64,000 nt of DNA from Ectopseudomonas composti (GTDB lineage: Bacteria; Pseudomonadota; Gammaproteobacteria; Pseudomonadales; Pseudomonadaceae), in NCBI RefSeq assembly GCF_001567565.1, contig NZ_LSSW01000017.1, positions 124,001 to 188,000 of the forward strand, given 5' to 3'. Positions 54,825-62,955 of the stretch are shown in pieces. A program made the position numbers and the translations under genes. Within the stretch, counting starts at the first letter, position 1; the number at the start of each line of letters is the position of its first letter. A model generated the notes under the pieces. The model was given only the letters and a program-made list of their open reading frames with translations. It ran no database searches and was not told the origin of the DNA.

Positions 54825-55816
54825 TAGCGGGACTGGATCACCACGCCGGCGAAGTCCTTGTAGGAGCCGCGAACAGCGTCCCAGTTGGAACCGGTGCCCA
54901 GGGTGGCGTCGGACGGGTTGGCACCGCCGTTGGCGATGTCCCACTTGAAGCCCTTCACGCCCAGGTTGTAGGCGAACTCGCCTTGCATCCGGGTGATCAG
55001 GTTCTCCTTGCCGGTGACGTTCTCGATCACCAGTTCTTCTTCCTCGGTGTTCTCGACGATGAGCGCATCGGCGGTCAGACCCAGGGCGAAGTAGTCGGTG
55101 GTCGCGGCCGAGCCGGAGCCAGCGGTGACAACGAGCGCGTCGGAGTCGGTCACCAGAACCGGGCGGTTCAGGGTAACCGGAGTGCCGGTAGCCACGTTGA
55201 AGTTGGACACACCGTCGATGTTGGCGGTGATCTGAGCCTGCACCAGGTCGTAGTACTGCTTGGAGTGCATGACCCAGCAGACGATCTGGCCAGCGGCGTC
55301 GCCGAACTTCGACAGACCGGTTACCAGGCCAGCAGTGTTCAGGGTGCCGTTGGTGGCGATGGTGTGCTTGACCGCCGACTGCGCGTTCAGAGCAGCGCGA
55401 CCGGCGCGCAGGGCGGAGTTCAGCATTTCCACTTGCATGGCCTTGGCAGCCATCTCGCCGAGCAGGAAGCTCATTTCGTCTTCAGCCAGACCAGCCATGA
55501 TCTTGCGGAAGGCGTCCTTGGTCTGGTCGACCGGGCCGATCTTGCGGTTCAGCTTGACGCTGATCCACTCGTCCTGGGCCATGCCGAGGATGGTGGCGTC
55601 GGATACCGAGGTGGTATCGCGGCGGGTGATCAGGTTCGCCACGTTCTTGAAGAACGCCTGCTGCGAATAGTCACCGCGACGGCTCAGGGTGCTGAGGCTG
55701 ATGGCGCCGGCCGAAGCGGCGTTGAATGCGTTGCTGTTCTGGGTCAGGGTCTCGACGATACCTGCCTGGAACTGGTCCTGATAGACCTTGAAGTCAGAAG
55801 CTTTACCTGCGGCCAT
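54824..55816 (-). CDS. major capsid protein
   Basis: The 330-residue protein follows the scaffold gene and precedes the connectors, the position of the capsid protein. It begins MAAGKASDFKVYQDQFQAGIVETLTQNSNAF and has FAYNLGVKGFKWDIANGG near the C-terminus, a P-loop/A-domain pattern of HK97-fold capsids of the P22-coat-like kind. Strong codon bias toward GC is seen. It is separated from the scaffold by 26 bp with a GGGAGAA ribosome site. No protease gene is nearby, which agrees with a separate scaffold. Confidence 0.88.
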   Translation of the reverse strand: MAAGKASDFKVYQDQFQAGIVETLTQNSNAFNAASAGAISLSTLSRRGDYSQQAFFKNVANLITRRDTTSVSDATILGMAQDEWISVKLNRKIGPVDQTKDAFRKIMAGLAEDEMSFLLGEMAAKAMQVEMLNSALRAGRAALNAQSAVKHTIATNGTLNTAGLVTGLSKFGDAAGQIVCWVMHSKQYYDLVQAQITANIDGVSNFNVATGTPVTLNRPVLVTDSDALVVTAGSGSAATTDYFALGLTADALIVENTEEEELVIENVTGKENLITRMQGEFAYNLGVKGFKWDIANGGANPSDATLGTGSNWDAVRGSYKDFAGVVIQSR

Positions 55817-55842
55817 GATGGATTCTCCCGATATGGCTTGAT

Positions 55843-56601
55843 TCAGTTAGGGAGCGCCAGATAGGCGTCTTTCCCGTGTTTGCTGATGAAAGCGGCCTTC
55901 TGCTTGGCAGACATCTGGCTGCGCGGCGTACCTGGCCGTGCGTCGCTGCCGGTCGGACCCGAGCCACTGCCGGTGGCGTTGGCGGGGAACCAGTGCGGGC
56001 GCGTTTCTTTCATGTCCGCGAACCACTCCTTGAGGGTCAGCGGCTTACCGTCTTTGCCGAAGCGACCTTCTTTGGCGATGGGGTTGCCCTCGTCGTCCAG
56101 TTCGAAGTCGCGCGAAGCAGCCAGCATGGCGTCCTCCATGGCGAACTTGTGCACACCGGCTTCGGATGCGGCACCGATCACTTCGCCCTTGAGCACGCGG
56201 GAAGCGAACTTCTCGGTTCGGGACTGGTGACGGGTGGCTTCCTGGCGAGCGGCCTCAAGGTCGCGGTCATAGCTGGACTTCATGCGTTCGGTGCGCTTGT
56301 TCAGCACTTCGTCGAGTTTGCCGGCTGCGATCAGCTTGGCTTCCTCGTCATCTGCAAAGCGCTGCAGGATTCCGCGTACTGCGTCGGGGTCGATCCCTTC
56401 GAAGCTTCTCAGCTTCTCGCGTTGCTCTGTGAGCTTGCCGATCAGCTCGCCGTTTTTGGCCTTGAGGCCGCCAACTGCTGCGTTGACCTGAGCATCGATC
56501 AGAGCTTGGATCTCGGGAGTGATCTCCGGCCCTTGGCCGCCACCACCGTTACCGCCGTCGCCGCCTTCTTCCTGCATGAACAGCTGCTTGAGTTGGAACA
56601 T
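55843..56601 (-). CDS. capsid scaffolding protein
   Basis: The 252-residue protein is highly charged and helical, with a Gly-rich N-terminus (EEGGDGGNGGGGQGPE, residues 11-26), a coiled coil (about 30-135, with GELIGKLTEQREKLRSFEG) and a C-terminal Ser/Gly/Pro linker followed by a basic helix (SAKQKAAFISKHGKDAYL), which would bind the capsid inside. This architecture fits phage scaffolds. Its ribosome site (AAGGGG) lies only about 30 bp after a strong terminator. Confidence 0.85.
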   Translation of the reverse strand: MFQLKQLFMQEEGGDGGNGGGGQGPEITPEIQALIDAQVNAAVGGLKAKNGELIGKLTEQREKLRSFEGIDPDAVRGILQRFADDEEAKLIAAGKLDEVLNKRTERMKSSYDRDLEAARQEATRHQSRTEKFASRVLKGEVIGAASEAGVHKFAMEDAMLAASRDFELDDEGNPIAKEGRFGKDGKPLTLKEWFADMKETRPHWFPANATGSGSGPTGSDARPGTPRSQMSAKQKAAFISKHGKDAYLALPN

Positions 56602-56639
56602 GTGTTATCCCCTTGGGACTGTTGGCGCCCTTGGCGCAT

Positions 56640-56665
56640 AAAAAAGCCCCGGCATTGCCGAGGCT
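56640..56665 (-). terminator. intrinsic terminator upstream of the scaffold gene
   Basis: AGCCTCGGC and GCCGGGGCT form arms with one mismatch around a 3-nt loop, followed on the minus strand by TTTTTT. It is the second of two terminators in tandem, and is only about 39 bp before the scaffold ATG. Confidence 0.8.
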
Positions 56666-56711
56666 GGAAATTTGTGCTCTGTGTGTCCCTTGTCCCAGGA
56701 CAGCGGACATG

Positions 56712-56737
56712 AAAAAGCCCGCTCAGTGGCGGGCTTT
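56712..56737 (-). terminator. intrinsic terminator overlapping a stop codon
   Basis: AAAGCCCGC (56729-56737) and GCGGGCTTT (56714-56722, read on the minus strand) are perfect 9-bp arms with a 6-nt loop, followed by TTC and T-rich sequence. The loop carries the stop codon of the small gene upstream. Confidence 0.82.
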
Positions 56738-56941
56738 GGTATCAATCATTTTCTCTGGAGGATCGCTTGCGTCGCCGTACCAGATAATTGGCGGCGGCGG
56801 CAAACCTTTTTCTTTGCCTACCCAAGTACACCCGTGCGGGCTGAATGGGATTGGTCGGTCATACGGCACGTTGTTGTTCAGGCTGATGACGCTCTGATCG
56901 CTTCGCAGAACATCGCGTATAAGGTCAATGATTCGTTTCAT
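56723..56941 (-). CDS. small hypothetical phage protein, 72 residues
   Basis: The protein MKRIIDLIRDVLRSDQSVIS continues into a Pro-rich, Trp-containing part (PIPFSPHGCTW, GLPPPPIIWYGDASDPP). A GGTGG-type ribosome site precedes the ATG, and the gene follows the previous small gene by 22 bp in the same direction. I do not recognise it. It sits between the Mu F-like gene and the scaffold and ends at an intrinsic terminator, so it may be a moron-like addition rather than a structural gene. Confidence 0.6.
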   Translation of the reverse strand: MKRIIDLIRDVLRSDQSVISLNNNVPYDRPIPFSPHGCTWVGKEKGLPPPPIIWYGDASDPPEKMIDTKARH

Positions 56942-56963
56942 CCAATCACCACCCTCTACTCGC

Positions 56964-57182
56964 TCACTCGCCGGCCAGCCTAACGTCACATCCAGCATAA
57001 ACACCGGAAGGATACATTTCGCTGACGACATGTCGCTCCATGACTTGAATGCCAACTGCGGTTGGTGTGTCGCCAAACTCTTGCTTGATCTCAGAGAATG
57101 CCGCCTGCATATGACGGTCGATTATTGCCCGCATATCTGCCTTGATAGCGCGATATTCACCGATTGTTTTCTCGATGCTCAT
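56964..57182 (-). CDS. small hypothetical phage protein, 72 residues
   Basis: The protein begins MSIEKTIGEYRAIKADMRAI and is mainly helical and charged in its first 40 residues. Its ATG overlaps the stop of the zinc-ribbon gene as ATGA, which supports real translation. A longer upstream open frame overlaps that gene out of frame and is rejected. I do not recognise a family. The context is a cluster of three small genes between the head morphogenesis and scaffold genes. Confidence 0.6.
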   Translation of the reverse strand: MSIEKTIGEYRAIKADMRAIIDRHMQAAFSEIKQEFGDTPTAVGIQVMERHVVSEMYPSGVYAGCDVRLAGE

Positions 57183-57424
57183 AAAACCACCCTCTCCCCA
57201 CGCATGAAACAGGAAGCGCACAGCAACTGCTTCGTGCCGCCGCTCTTCTTGCCGGCCTTGATCGTCACGCCGGTCTTGGTTTCGATGACTTCCATTCCGC
57301 CGCATCTGTGGCAGCTGACGATATCAGCCGGCCGCGACGCCTTGATCCGATCCAGCACACGCTGTTTCGGCGTGTCTGGCGGTGGCGTGCCGTTGATGAC
57401 GGTGAATGTTGGCTTATCGGTCAT
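57179..57424 (-). CDS. small zinc-ribbon protein
   Basis: The 81-residue protein has two Cys pairs, CHRC (near residue 38) and CASC (near residue 69), separated by a basic loop (TIKAGKKSGGTK). This is the pattern of a single zinc ribbon. The N-terminal half is basic and Pro-rich (NGTPPPDTPKQRVLDRIKASRP). It may bind nucleic acid or another phage protein; no function is assigned. It is 9 bp after the Mu F-like gene and overlaps the next gene by 4 nt. Confidence 0.65.
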   Translation of the reverse strand: MTDKPTFTVINGTPPPDTPKQRVLDRIKASRPADIVSCHRCGGMEVIETKTGVTIKAGKKSGGTKQLLCASCFMRGERVVL

Positions 57425-57433
57425 GCGGCGATC

Positions 57434-58522
57434 TTACGCCGCAATCCCAGCCCGCTCAAACAGCGCTTCGTCTCGCTTACGCAGCTCTTCCAGGGTGTAG
57501 ACCTTGCCCTTGTCGTTGGTGAAGCGGTCGATGTCCACTTTTCCTTCGCGGAACAGCTTGCCACGCGTGGCGCCCAGGACTTCATCCTGAAACGCTGCCG
57601 GCTTGTTGCGCAGCCACTGCGTGTAGGTCACGTCGTCTGCCACGTAGCCGTCCATGCTCGCCTGTGTGCCCTTGCCGATCTCTTCGGCGGACAGGCCTAG
57701 CTCTCGCCAGCCCTTGATCACCGGAACCGACGTGCTGCGGCAGTTGATGTGGCGCGGCGGCTGCGGGCCTTCGCCAATCGGGAAGGTCTTGCCCGACAGA
57801 CTTGCGCAGGTAATGGTGGTGCGCCCGTCCAGGGTGGCCAGAAACTGCCACTCGCTGACCAGATCGTCGTTCGCCGCGTAGAAAGCCTGCCGCGTGTAGT
57901 TGCTCAGGTGGTTGACGGCTGTCCTGACAATCGCCTCAGCATCTCGGCGGTCAGTCTCAAGCAGCCCGTCAGCGTACCCGTTGGCGCGCGTGCCACGAAT
58001 GCGGCGCACCATCTGGTCAACCGTCTCGCCTTCCACGAACCCGATGCGGATTGCATCGCGGATTCGTGTCAGTCGGTTGGCCTCGATGTTCTGCGTGTAC
58101 TCGCGTAGCAGCTTGCCCTGAAAAGGCCTGGCCATCGCTGCGGCGTAGACTTGCTGAGCGTTTACCGAGTTGATCGGCACCACGACCTGCACGGCCTGCG
58201 GGATGGTCGCGGTCAGCAGGTTCTGCTGAAAATTTGCCTCATACTCGGCATAGGCCAAAAGCTCTGCGTCCAGATCGCTCCGGAGCGCTGCGTAAGCCTG
58301 CGAGTTCAGCGACTGAACCGACAGTAGCAGCTGATCCAGGCGTTCAACGGTGAAGCTGCCAGGCGGCATCTGCTCGATTGCAGCCATGAGGCGAGCAAAC
58401 AGGTCAGCGTCCACCCGGTTCAGCAGCGCGATCATGCGCCGTACAACGCCGTTGCTGAACCGCTGCATGCTCACGGCATGGCTGATCTCGGCGTCAGCAA
58501 GGATGTTATTGACGGTGGCCAT
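57434..58522 (-). CDS. Mu F-like minor head (head morphogenesis) protein
   Basis: The 362-residue protein has the minor head pattern in its C-terminal half: RIRGTRANGYADGLLETDR, then EAIVRTAVNHLSNYTRQAFYA, WQFLATLDGRTT and the PPRHINCRSTSVPV block with conserved His and Cys. These proteins are injected or line the portal region in SPP1 and Mu relatives. Its start overlaps the portal stop by one base. The N-terminal half is helical and less conserved. Confidence 0.88.
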   Translation of the reverse strand: MATVNNILADAEISHAVSMQRFSNGVVRRMIALLNRVDADLFARLMAAIEQMPPGSFTVERLDQLLLSVQSLNSQAYAALRSDLDAELLAYAEYEANFQQNLLTATIPQAVQVVVPINSVNAQQVYAAAMARPFQGKLLREYTQNIEANRLTRIRDAIRIGFVEGETVDQMVRRIRGTRANGYADGLLETDRRDAEAIVRTAVNHLSNYTRQAFYAANDDLVSEWQFLATLDGRTTITCASLSGKTFPIGEGPQPPRHINCRSTSVPVIKGWRELGLSAEEIGKGTQASMDGYVADDVTYTQWLRNKPAAFQDEVLGATRGKLFREGKVDIDRFTNDKGKVYTLEELRKRDEALFERAGIAA

Positions 58523-59892
58523 CAGACCAGACCCAAGCTAGGCCCTTGCTGATCCAGGCGCTCGCGCTCGTTTGCCCAATCCAGCTCACTGGCCAGCACG
58601 CCACGACGCTTGTACTCGCTGAACAGGGTCTCATCAGACAGCTTGCCTTGCGCGGCCATGTTGAGCAGCAGCGGCAGGGTTGTCTCGGGAACGTAGTCGG
58701 CGGCGAAGTTACCATTGGCCTGGACGTGGCCGCCCTCTGCCTCGCCTATGTAGTCGGCCATGATCTGCAGAACCTGGGCGTAGGCGTCTTCGAACTGGGT
58801 TGCCATCATCTGCAGCGGGGACATCTCGATTGCTGCGTCTTCCTTGGCCTGCTCGGCGGTCTTCGGCGATGCATTCTCGACGCGGAGCAGCTTGGCGCCG
58901 GCAATGCGCATCTCTTCCAGCAGATCCTTGAGCGATACGCGGCCGGCTTCTATGGCCTTGCCGGTGTGCTCGACGAACGAAAGCTTGGACTCGGCGTTAT
59001 CGTTGCGCACCAGGCGACCGCCGCCCACTTCGATCTCTGCATCCTTGTCGAAGCCGGCGCCGAACAGGATAGGGACGCGGGCATAGTGCAGGATGGTGTC
59101 CTGATCACTCTGGCTCTGCCAGTGCTTGACGTTCAGATGAGCCAGCTCAAGCAGCGGGGGCTTGGCCGACATGAAGCCTGTGCGCTTGGTGTAGAGCGCC
59201 ACGATTGGGATGTAACCCAGACTGGTCACACCTTCATCGTACAGCGCCCATCCGTCCTTCCCGTTGTTGCGGTAGACAGCCCAATAACCAGGCTCCAGCA
59301 CGCGAACTTGCTCGATGTGCTTCTCGGCGAATGCGCCCTGCTCTTCGGAAACCATCTCCATGAAACGGAACTGGGTCAGCTGGCCGCCGTCCTCTTTCCA
59401 GCCAAGCAGCTGCTCAGGGCGGACGTGGATGGCATAAGGACGGGCATTGACTGCAATCAGGTCAGCCGCCGTCACCACGCCTTCAGGCTGATCGGGCTGC
59501 GCGATGTTCTGGAAATCGACATAGGCAAAGCTGATGGCCTTGCCCAGGGCATCCTCGAACCAGACGCGCCCGAACACGGTGCCATCGTTGCCCTGCTGGT
59601 CGATGTCCTGCCAGTACTCCATCAGGCGCGCCGGCACATCGTCACCAAGCTGGATCGGCTCGGCAAACACGCGGCTGCCCATGTTCGATATGGTCTCGCT
59701 GTATGCTGGCAGCAGCGTCGAAGTCAACAGGCGGCACTTGTACGCCTCGGAGTCCTCAGCCGGCCAGCGCGGCAGCAGCGCTTCCCCAGCCTCGCGCATA
59801 GCCAGCGTTCCGCCCAGCAGCGGGCCGACGATAGACAGGTACTCGCGCATCTTCACCACAGCCGGGTGCAGTACGCTCGGGTCGTCGGTCAT
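58522..59892 (-). CDS. portal protein (DUF4055 type)
   Basis: The 456-residue protein matches the DUF4055 portal group: MREYLSIVGPLLGGTLAMREAGEALLPRW at the start, YWQDIDQQGNDGTVFGRVWFEDAL, SYLGYIPIVALY-like middle (GYIPIVALYTKRTGF) and HWQSQSDQDTILHYARVPILFG. A ring of twelve would form the DNA gate at the capsid vertex. It begins 3 bp after the terminase stop. Residues about 350-400 hold the long helix region found at the portal crown. Confidence 0.9.
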   Translation of the reverse strand: MTDDPSVLHPAVVKMREYLSIVGPLLGGTLAMREAGEALLPRWPAEDSEAYKCRLLTSTLLPAYSETISNMGSRVFAEPIQLGDDVPARLMEYWQDIDQQGNDGTVFGRVWFEDALGKAISFAYVDFQNIAQPDQPEGVVTAADLIAVNARPYAIHVRPEQLLGWKEDGGQLTQFRFMEMVSEEQGAFAEKHIEQVRVLEPGYWAVYRNNGKDGWALYDEGVTSLGYIPIVALYTKRTGFMSAKPPLLELAHLNVKHWQSQSDQDTILHYARVPILFGAGFDKDAEIEVGGGRLVRNDNAESKLSFVEHTGKAIEAGRVSLKDLLEEMRIAGAKLLRVENASPKTAEQAKEDAAIEMSPLQMMATQFEDAYAQVLQIMADYIGEAEGGHVQANGNFAADYVPETTLPLLLNMAAQGKLSDETLFSEYKRRGVLASELDWANERERLDQQGPSLGLV

Positions 59893-59895
59893 CGG

Positions 59896-61191
59896 TCACA
59901 TCCTTAGAGGCTGAGAGGTCGCCACTCGGCGAACAATCGGGTATTCGTGGTGTATGAAGTAGCCCCCGGCGTCAGGCCGGTGGTCATTGCCCTGCGACTT
60001 GTCGGGCTCGCCATTGGCTGCCCAAACCTGCTGCTCCAGGTCGTCGGCGTACATGGGGCACTTGTCGGCGTTGACCTTGTACCGGCGCTCGCCTGCTGCG
60101 TTGTGAAACATTGCGTTCATGGCGTTGACCCGATCCTTGACGGGCGGGTTAGCGGCCGGGGCCTTAACCTTGAAGCCTGCCTGCTTGAGCAGGTCGATAT
60201 CGGTCGCGCTAGCGTTCACCGACTTGCGGGAATCGCCAGAGGCGTCCGGGTAGATCAGGATCTCGCACGTCTTCTGGTACGCGCCGTTCTCGTAGCGCCA
60301 GTAGCGCTCCTTGATGCGCTTGATCATGTCCGGCGTGTCGTAGCCGTCCACCAGCTCATCCACGGCGCATGGCATGCCGTCGCGCTTCACGTGGGTGATC
60401 GCGCTCATCTTGCCGACGTTGAAGTCCATCCCGATGTGCAGCGCCTCACCAGGCTGGTGCACTTCCTTGCATCCGTTCAGCTTGCGGTCGTAGGCGTGGT
60501 AGACCGTGCCAGACAGCAGGTTGACGAACTGGCCATCCAGATAGGCCTGGATCAGCTGCGGCGGGTAGGACTCTTTGAGGGAGTCGATGTAGTCACCCGG
60601 CAGGTTCAGCTCGTTGTCGTAGGTTGACGCCTGAATCAGCCCGTACAGCGCCTGCAGGTGCGGCTTCTCGCGCAACTGCTTCACGAACTGCTGATAGACG
60701 AACTTGAATCCCTCGGGTGTGGTCGTCACGTCGACGCCGTTCTTCAGGCCGTCCACGTTGTAGCGCATCCGGGCAATGATCTTGCGCCAGGCATGCTGCG
60801 CCTTGAGCACCGGCAGAACATCAAGCTCATCGACCAAGGCGTGTCCGATCTTGAAGCCTACGATGGTCTGCGGCTTCTCCATCGACCGACAGATGGTCGT
60901 GCTGCGCCACCGTCCACCAGAGTAAAACTCGACCTCTTTGTCGCCTTCCTTCGTCTTGACCTTCAGGCCCCAGTCAAAGGCAACTTCCTCGATGGTCGGG
61001 AAGAAGATGTCGCGGATCTGCGGGTACGTCGGGGCGAAGTAGCCGGAGTTGATCCCTGGCCACTCCCAAACGTGCTTGCAGATGCCAGCCGAACCTACCC
61101 AGGTCTTGCCTGAGCCGAACCCGGCAACGAATGCCCTGAACTTGTGCGGCAGGCCAATGAACTGCCCTTGCGGCACGTTAAGCGTCGGCAT
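59896..61191 (-). CDS. terminase large subunit
   Basis: The 431-residue packaging motor has an N-terminal ATPase with Walker A GFGSGKT at residues 24-30 and a Walker B-like VDELDVL near residue 119. The C-terminal nuclease begins near HIGMDFNVGKMSAI with the first catalytic Asp, and YPDASGDSRKS carries the second. It overlaps the small subunit gene by 14 nt. Which packaging mode (cos or headful) applies cannot be told from the sequence alone. Confidence 0.93.
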   Translation of the reverse strand: MPTLNVPQGQFIGLPHKFRAFVAGFGSGKTWVGSAGICKHVWEWPGINSGYFAPTYPQIRDIFFPTIEEVAFDWGLKVKTKEGDKEVEFYSGGRWRSTTICRSMEKPQTIVGFKIGHALVDELDVLPVLKAQHAWRKIIARMRYNVDGLKNGVDVTTTPEGFKFVYQQFVKQLREKPHLQALYGLIQASTYDNELNLPGDYIDSLKESYPPQLIQAYLDGQFVNLLSGTVYHAYDRKLNGCKEVHQPGEALHIGMDFNVGKMSAITHVKRDGMPCAVDELVDGYDTPDMIKRIKERYWRYENGAYQKTCEILIYPDASGDSRKSVNASATDIDLLKQAGFKVKAPAANPPVKDRVNAMNAMFHNAAGERRYKVNADKCPMYADDLEQQVWAANGEPDKSQGNDHRPDAGGYFIHHEYPIVRRVATSQPLRM

Positions 61192-61639
61192 CGCGCTTCC
61201 TGGCGTCGACGATCTCGACCTCTACCCTGGTCGGCGTAGTGTAGCCCGGGTCAGCCTCGGCCTTGGTCTGCCGATTTACGTAAACATCGCCGCATTCCTT
61301 CGCAGCCTGCTCGAGCACCTGCAGGGCAAGGCGAGCGTTGCGGCTGCTCTCGGCTTTCTCGACCAGCCGGCCCAGCATGCGGAGACGGTACGATCGATTG
61401 GCGATTGGAATCTCGGCAGTGTCTTCGCGGAACCGCTTGCGGGTGTCGTGGAACAGCGTCACCCAGCGCTTGGCGAGATCTCGCCCCGCCCGCTTGGTCG
61501 GGTCGTGCTGCTCACACTGCTGGCGGCTGACCTCAATGCCAAACTCTTCCTTTACCGAGGCGGCAACTTGCGACGGCGTGTCAAAGCAGGCCAGGGCCTG
61601 AACTATGAAGCTCTTCACCTCATTATTCAGAGCTGCCAT
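61178..61639 (-). CDS. terminase small subunit (DUF2280 type)
   Basis: The 153-residue protein starts MAALNNEVKSFIVQALACFD and has TPSQVAASVKEEFGIEVSRQQ, a helix-turn-helix that reads the packaging site, then DPTKRAGRDLAKRWVTLF. This is the DUF2280 pattern common in Pseudomonas prophages. A coiled-coil middle (RMLGRLVEKAESSRNARLAL) would form the oligomer. It overlaps the large subunit gene. Confidence 0.88.
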   Translation of the reverse strand: MAALNNEVKSFIVQALACFDTPSQVAASVKEEFGIEVSRQQCEQHDPTKRAGRDLAKRWVTLFHDTRKRFREDTAEIPIANRSYRLRMLGRLVEKAESSRNARLALQVLEQAAKECGDVYVNRQTKAEADPGYTTPTRVEVEIVDARKRDADA

Positions 61640-61670
61640 AGGTTCACGTCCGTCTCGGGTCTGTCAGAGG

Positions 61671-62294
61671 TCATGCCGACTTCAGCAGACAGGTTCCGCA
61701 GGCCCTCGCAATGTTGATCTTGGCCACCTCGGGCGCCTTGTTGGCTGCCTCAACCATGGCCTTTACGCCTTCGCTCGCACCGTACCGGCGAACGACACCA
61801 ACGAACTCTTCGACGTCATGGCCGCGCAGCTTCAGCTTCGGCTGGCCTTCATCGGTGAACTGCGGCTCACCTTCAGAGTTGGTCTTCTGTTCCATGTGGT
61901 ACAGCTCATGCTCTACCAGGGCGCAGAACTCAGCATCAGAGCATTCTGCGCAGTAATCGGCGGCCAGAGTGATCAGGAAGCTCGGCACGTAGCCGAACCA
62001 CTGCAGCATCTGCTGTTCCTGCCTGCCCTTCTGCCAGGCGCCGCAGCGAAACGTCACGTCTTCACACTGACCGAGCACCCAGCGGCCTTGCTTCTCGAAT
62101 CCACCTGCAGCCCACAGGAACGCGATTGGCGCGTCCTTCAGGTGTGCGTGGTCTTCGTTGAATAGCGGAGCGCCTTCAAGGACGAACGTGTCCATGGCCC
62201 ACTGCAGCACTTCAGGTGCTGGTATGTAGGCGTCTGCCCAGTCCTTGCCATCGGCGAACTGGCCAATGGACTCGGGCGGCATTGGGCGGGTCAC
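61671..62294 (-). CDS. putative phage metallopeptidase
   Basis: The 207-residue protein carries HELYH (HExxH) at residues 129-133 within ALVEHELYHMEQ, and a Cys-containing segment just before it (DYCAECSDAEFC). This matches the PhageMetallopep family, found beside terminase genes. The start is a GTG that overlaps the upstream stop by one base (TAGTG). The C-terminus has a CysxxCys pair (ACGTCLL). The substrate is unknown; a role in head maturation or host take-over is only a guess. Confidence 0.82.
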   Translation of the reverse strand: MTRPMPPESIGQFADGKDWADAYIPAPEVLQWAMDTFVLEGAPLFNEDHAHLKDAPIAFLWAAGGFEKQGRWVLGQCEDVTFRCGAWQKGRQEQQMLQWFGYVPSFLITLAADYCAECSDAEFCALVEHELYHMEQKTNSEGEPQFTDEGQPKLKLRGHDVEEFVGVVRRYGASEGVKAMVEAANKAPEVAKINIARACGTCLLKSA

Positions 62295-62464
62295 TACTTC
62301 TTCGCCTCAACATGAAAGCGAGCGGCCTTGATGATCTTGTCCGATACCTTCGGCCAGTCAGGCTCTGCGCCGGTCAGCCAGCAGGTAATTGCAACGCCGT
62401 ACATGTAGGCGCGCCACCACCAGGGTAGTCGTGCGCGCATTACCAGATAGGCTTTTGCCGTCAC
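62294..62464 (-). CDS. small hypothetical phage protein, 56 residues
   Basis: A GTG start (62464-62462) overlaps the upstream stop as GTGA, and the stop overlaps the metallopeptidase GTG. The protein, MTAKAYLVMRARLPWWWRAY and onward, is basic with three consecutive Trp residues and a short hydrophobic region (YMYGVAITCWLTG), then a charged end. An ATG at codon 9 is possible. Its tight overlaps on both sides support it. No family is recognised. Confidence 0.6.
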   Translation of the reverse strand: MTAKAYLVMRARLPWWWRAYMYGVAITCWLTGAEPDWPKVSDKIIKAARFHVEAKK

Positions 62465-62757
62465 TCAAACCACCCTGTCGCCTCGTTACCGCAGCCACGG
62501 CAGTACACCGCACCACTGGCGTGGCCAGGCTTGCGCGAGATGTAGAAGTCGAAGCTCCCGCAATCACACTTGAAGCTCTCATCGCCTTCGCACGGGCCGA
62601 ATGGATGCTTGAACGCTCCACGGTAAGTCGCGCACTTCGGGCACTCAAGCTGAGTTGTTCCGGCCGGCGCGGTGGTTACCCATTCATGCCGGCAGTTACC
62701 GCAAACTGCGTCTCCGACTGAATGTCTAACCTTCGGCTTAAGCTCTACGACGCTCAT
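62461..62757 (-). CDS. double zinc-ribbon phage protein
   Basis: The 98-residue protein has four Cys pairs: CGNC (about 19-22), CPKC (about 39-42), CDCG (about 64-67) and CRGC (about 85-88), so two zinc ribbons are likely. The N-terminus is hydrophilic (VELKPKVRHSVGDAV). It starts in an ATGA overlap with the small membrane protein gene upstream. Such proteins occur before terminase in Pseudomonas phages; the role is unknown. Confidence 0.72.
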   Translation of the reverse strand: MSVVELKPKVRHSVGDAVCGNCRHEWVTTAPAGTTQLECPKCATYRGAFKHPFGPCEGDESFKCDCGSFDFYISRKPGHASGAVYCRGCGNEATGWFE

Positions 62758-62927
62758 GCCAACGCCCACCCAACCAGCAGAACCAGGCTGTAGATCAGCG
62801 CAATGCAGATCAGCAGCAATGCAGCGAAGAAGCGCACCCAGGCGACGAGATGGTCGTCAGTACGGAACGACAGGCGCCAGAACACCACCGCAGCCAAGAA
62901 CAGGAGTGCGGGGATTAGCCAGGCCAT
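62754..62927 (-). CDS. small membrane protein, 57 residues
   Basis: The protein MAWLIPALLFLAAVVFWRLS is followed by a charged loop (FRTDDHLVAWVRF) and a second hydrophobic span (FAALLLICIALIYSLVLLVG). Two spans, a short loop and its position next to a holin-like gene suggest an antiholin or second holin, which is inference. Its stop overlaps the next start as ATGA. The ribosome site is weak. It lies 28 bp after the holin-like gene. Confidence 0.7.
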   Translation of the reverse strand: MAWLIPALLFLAAVVFWRLSFRTDDHLVAWVRFFAALLLICIALIYSLVLLVGWALA

Positions 62928-62955
62928 GGTCAGATGCCTTCGTATTCTTCGCGCT

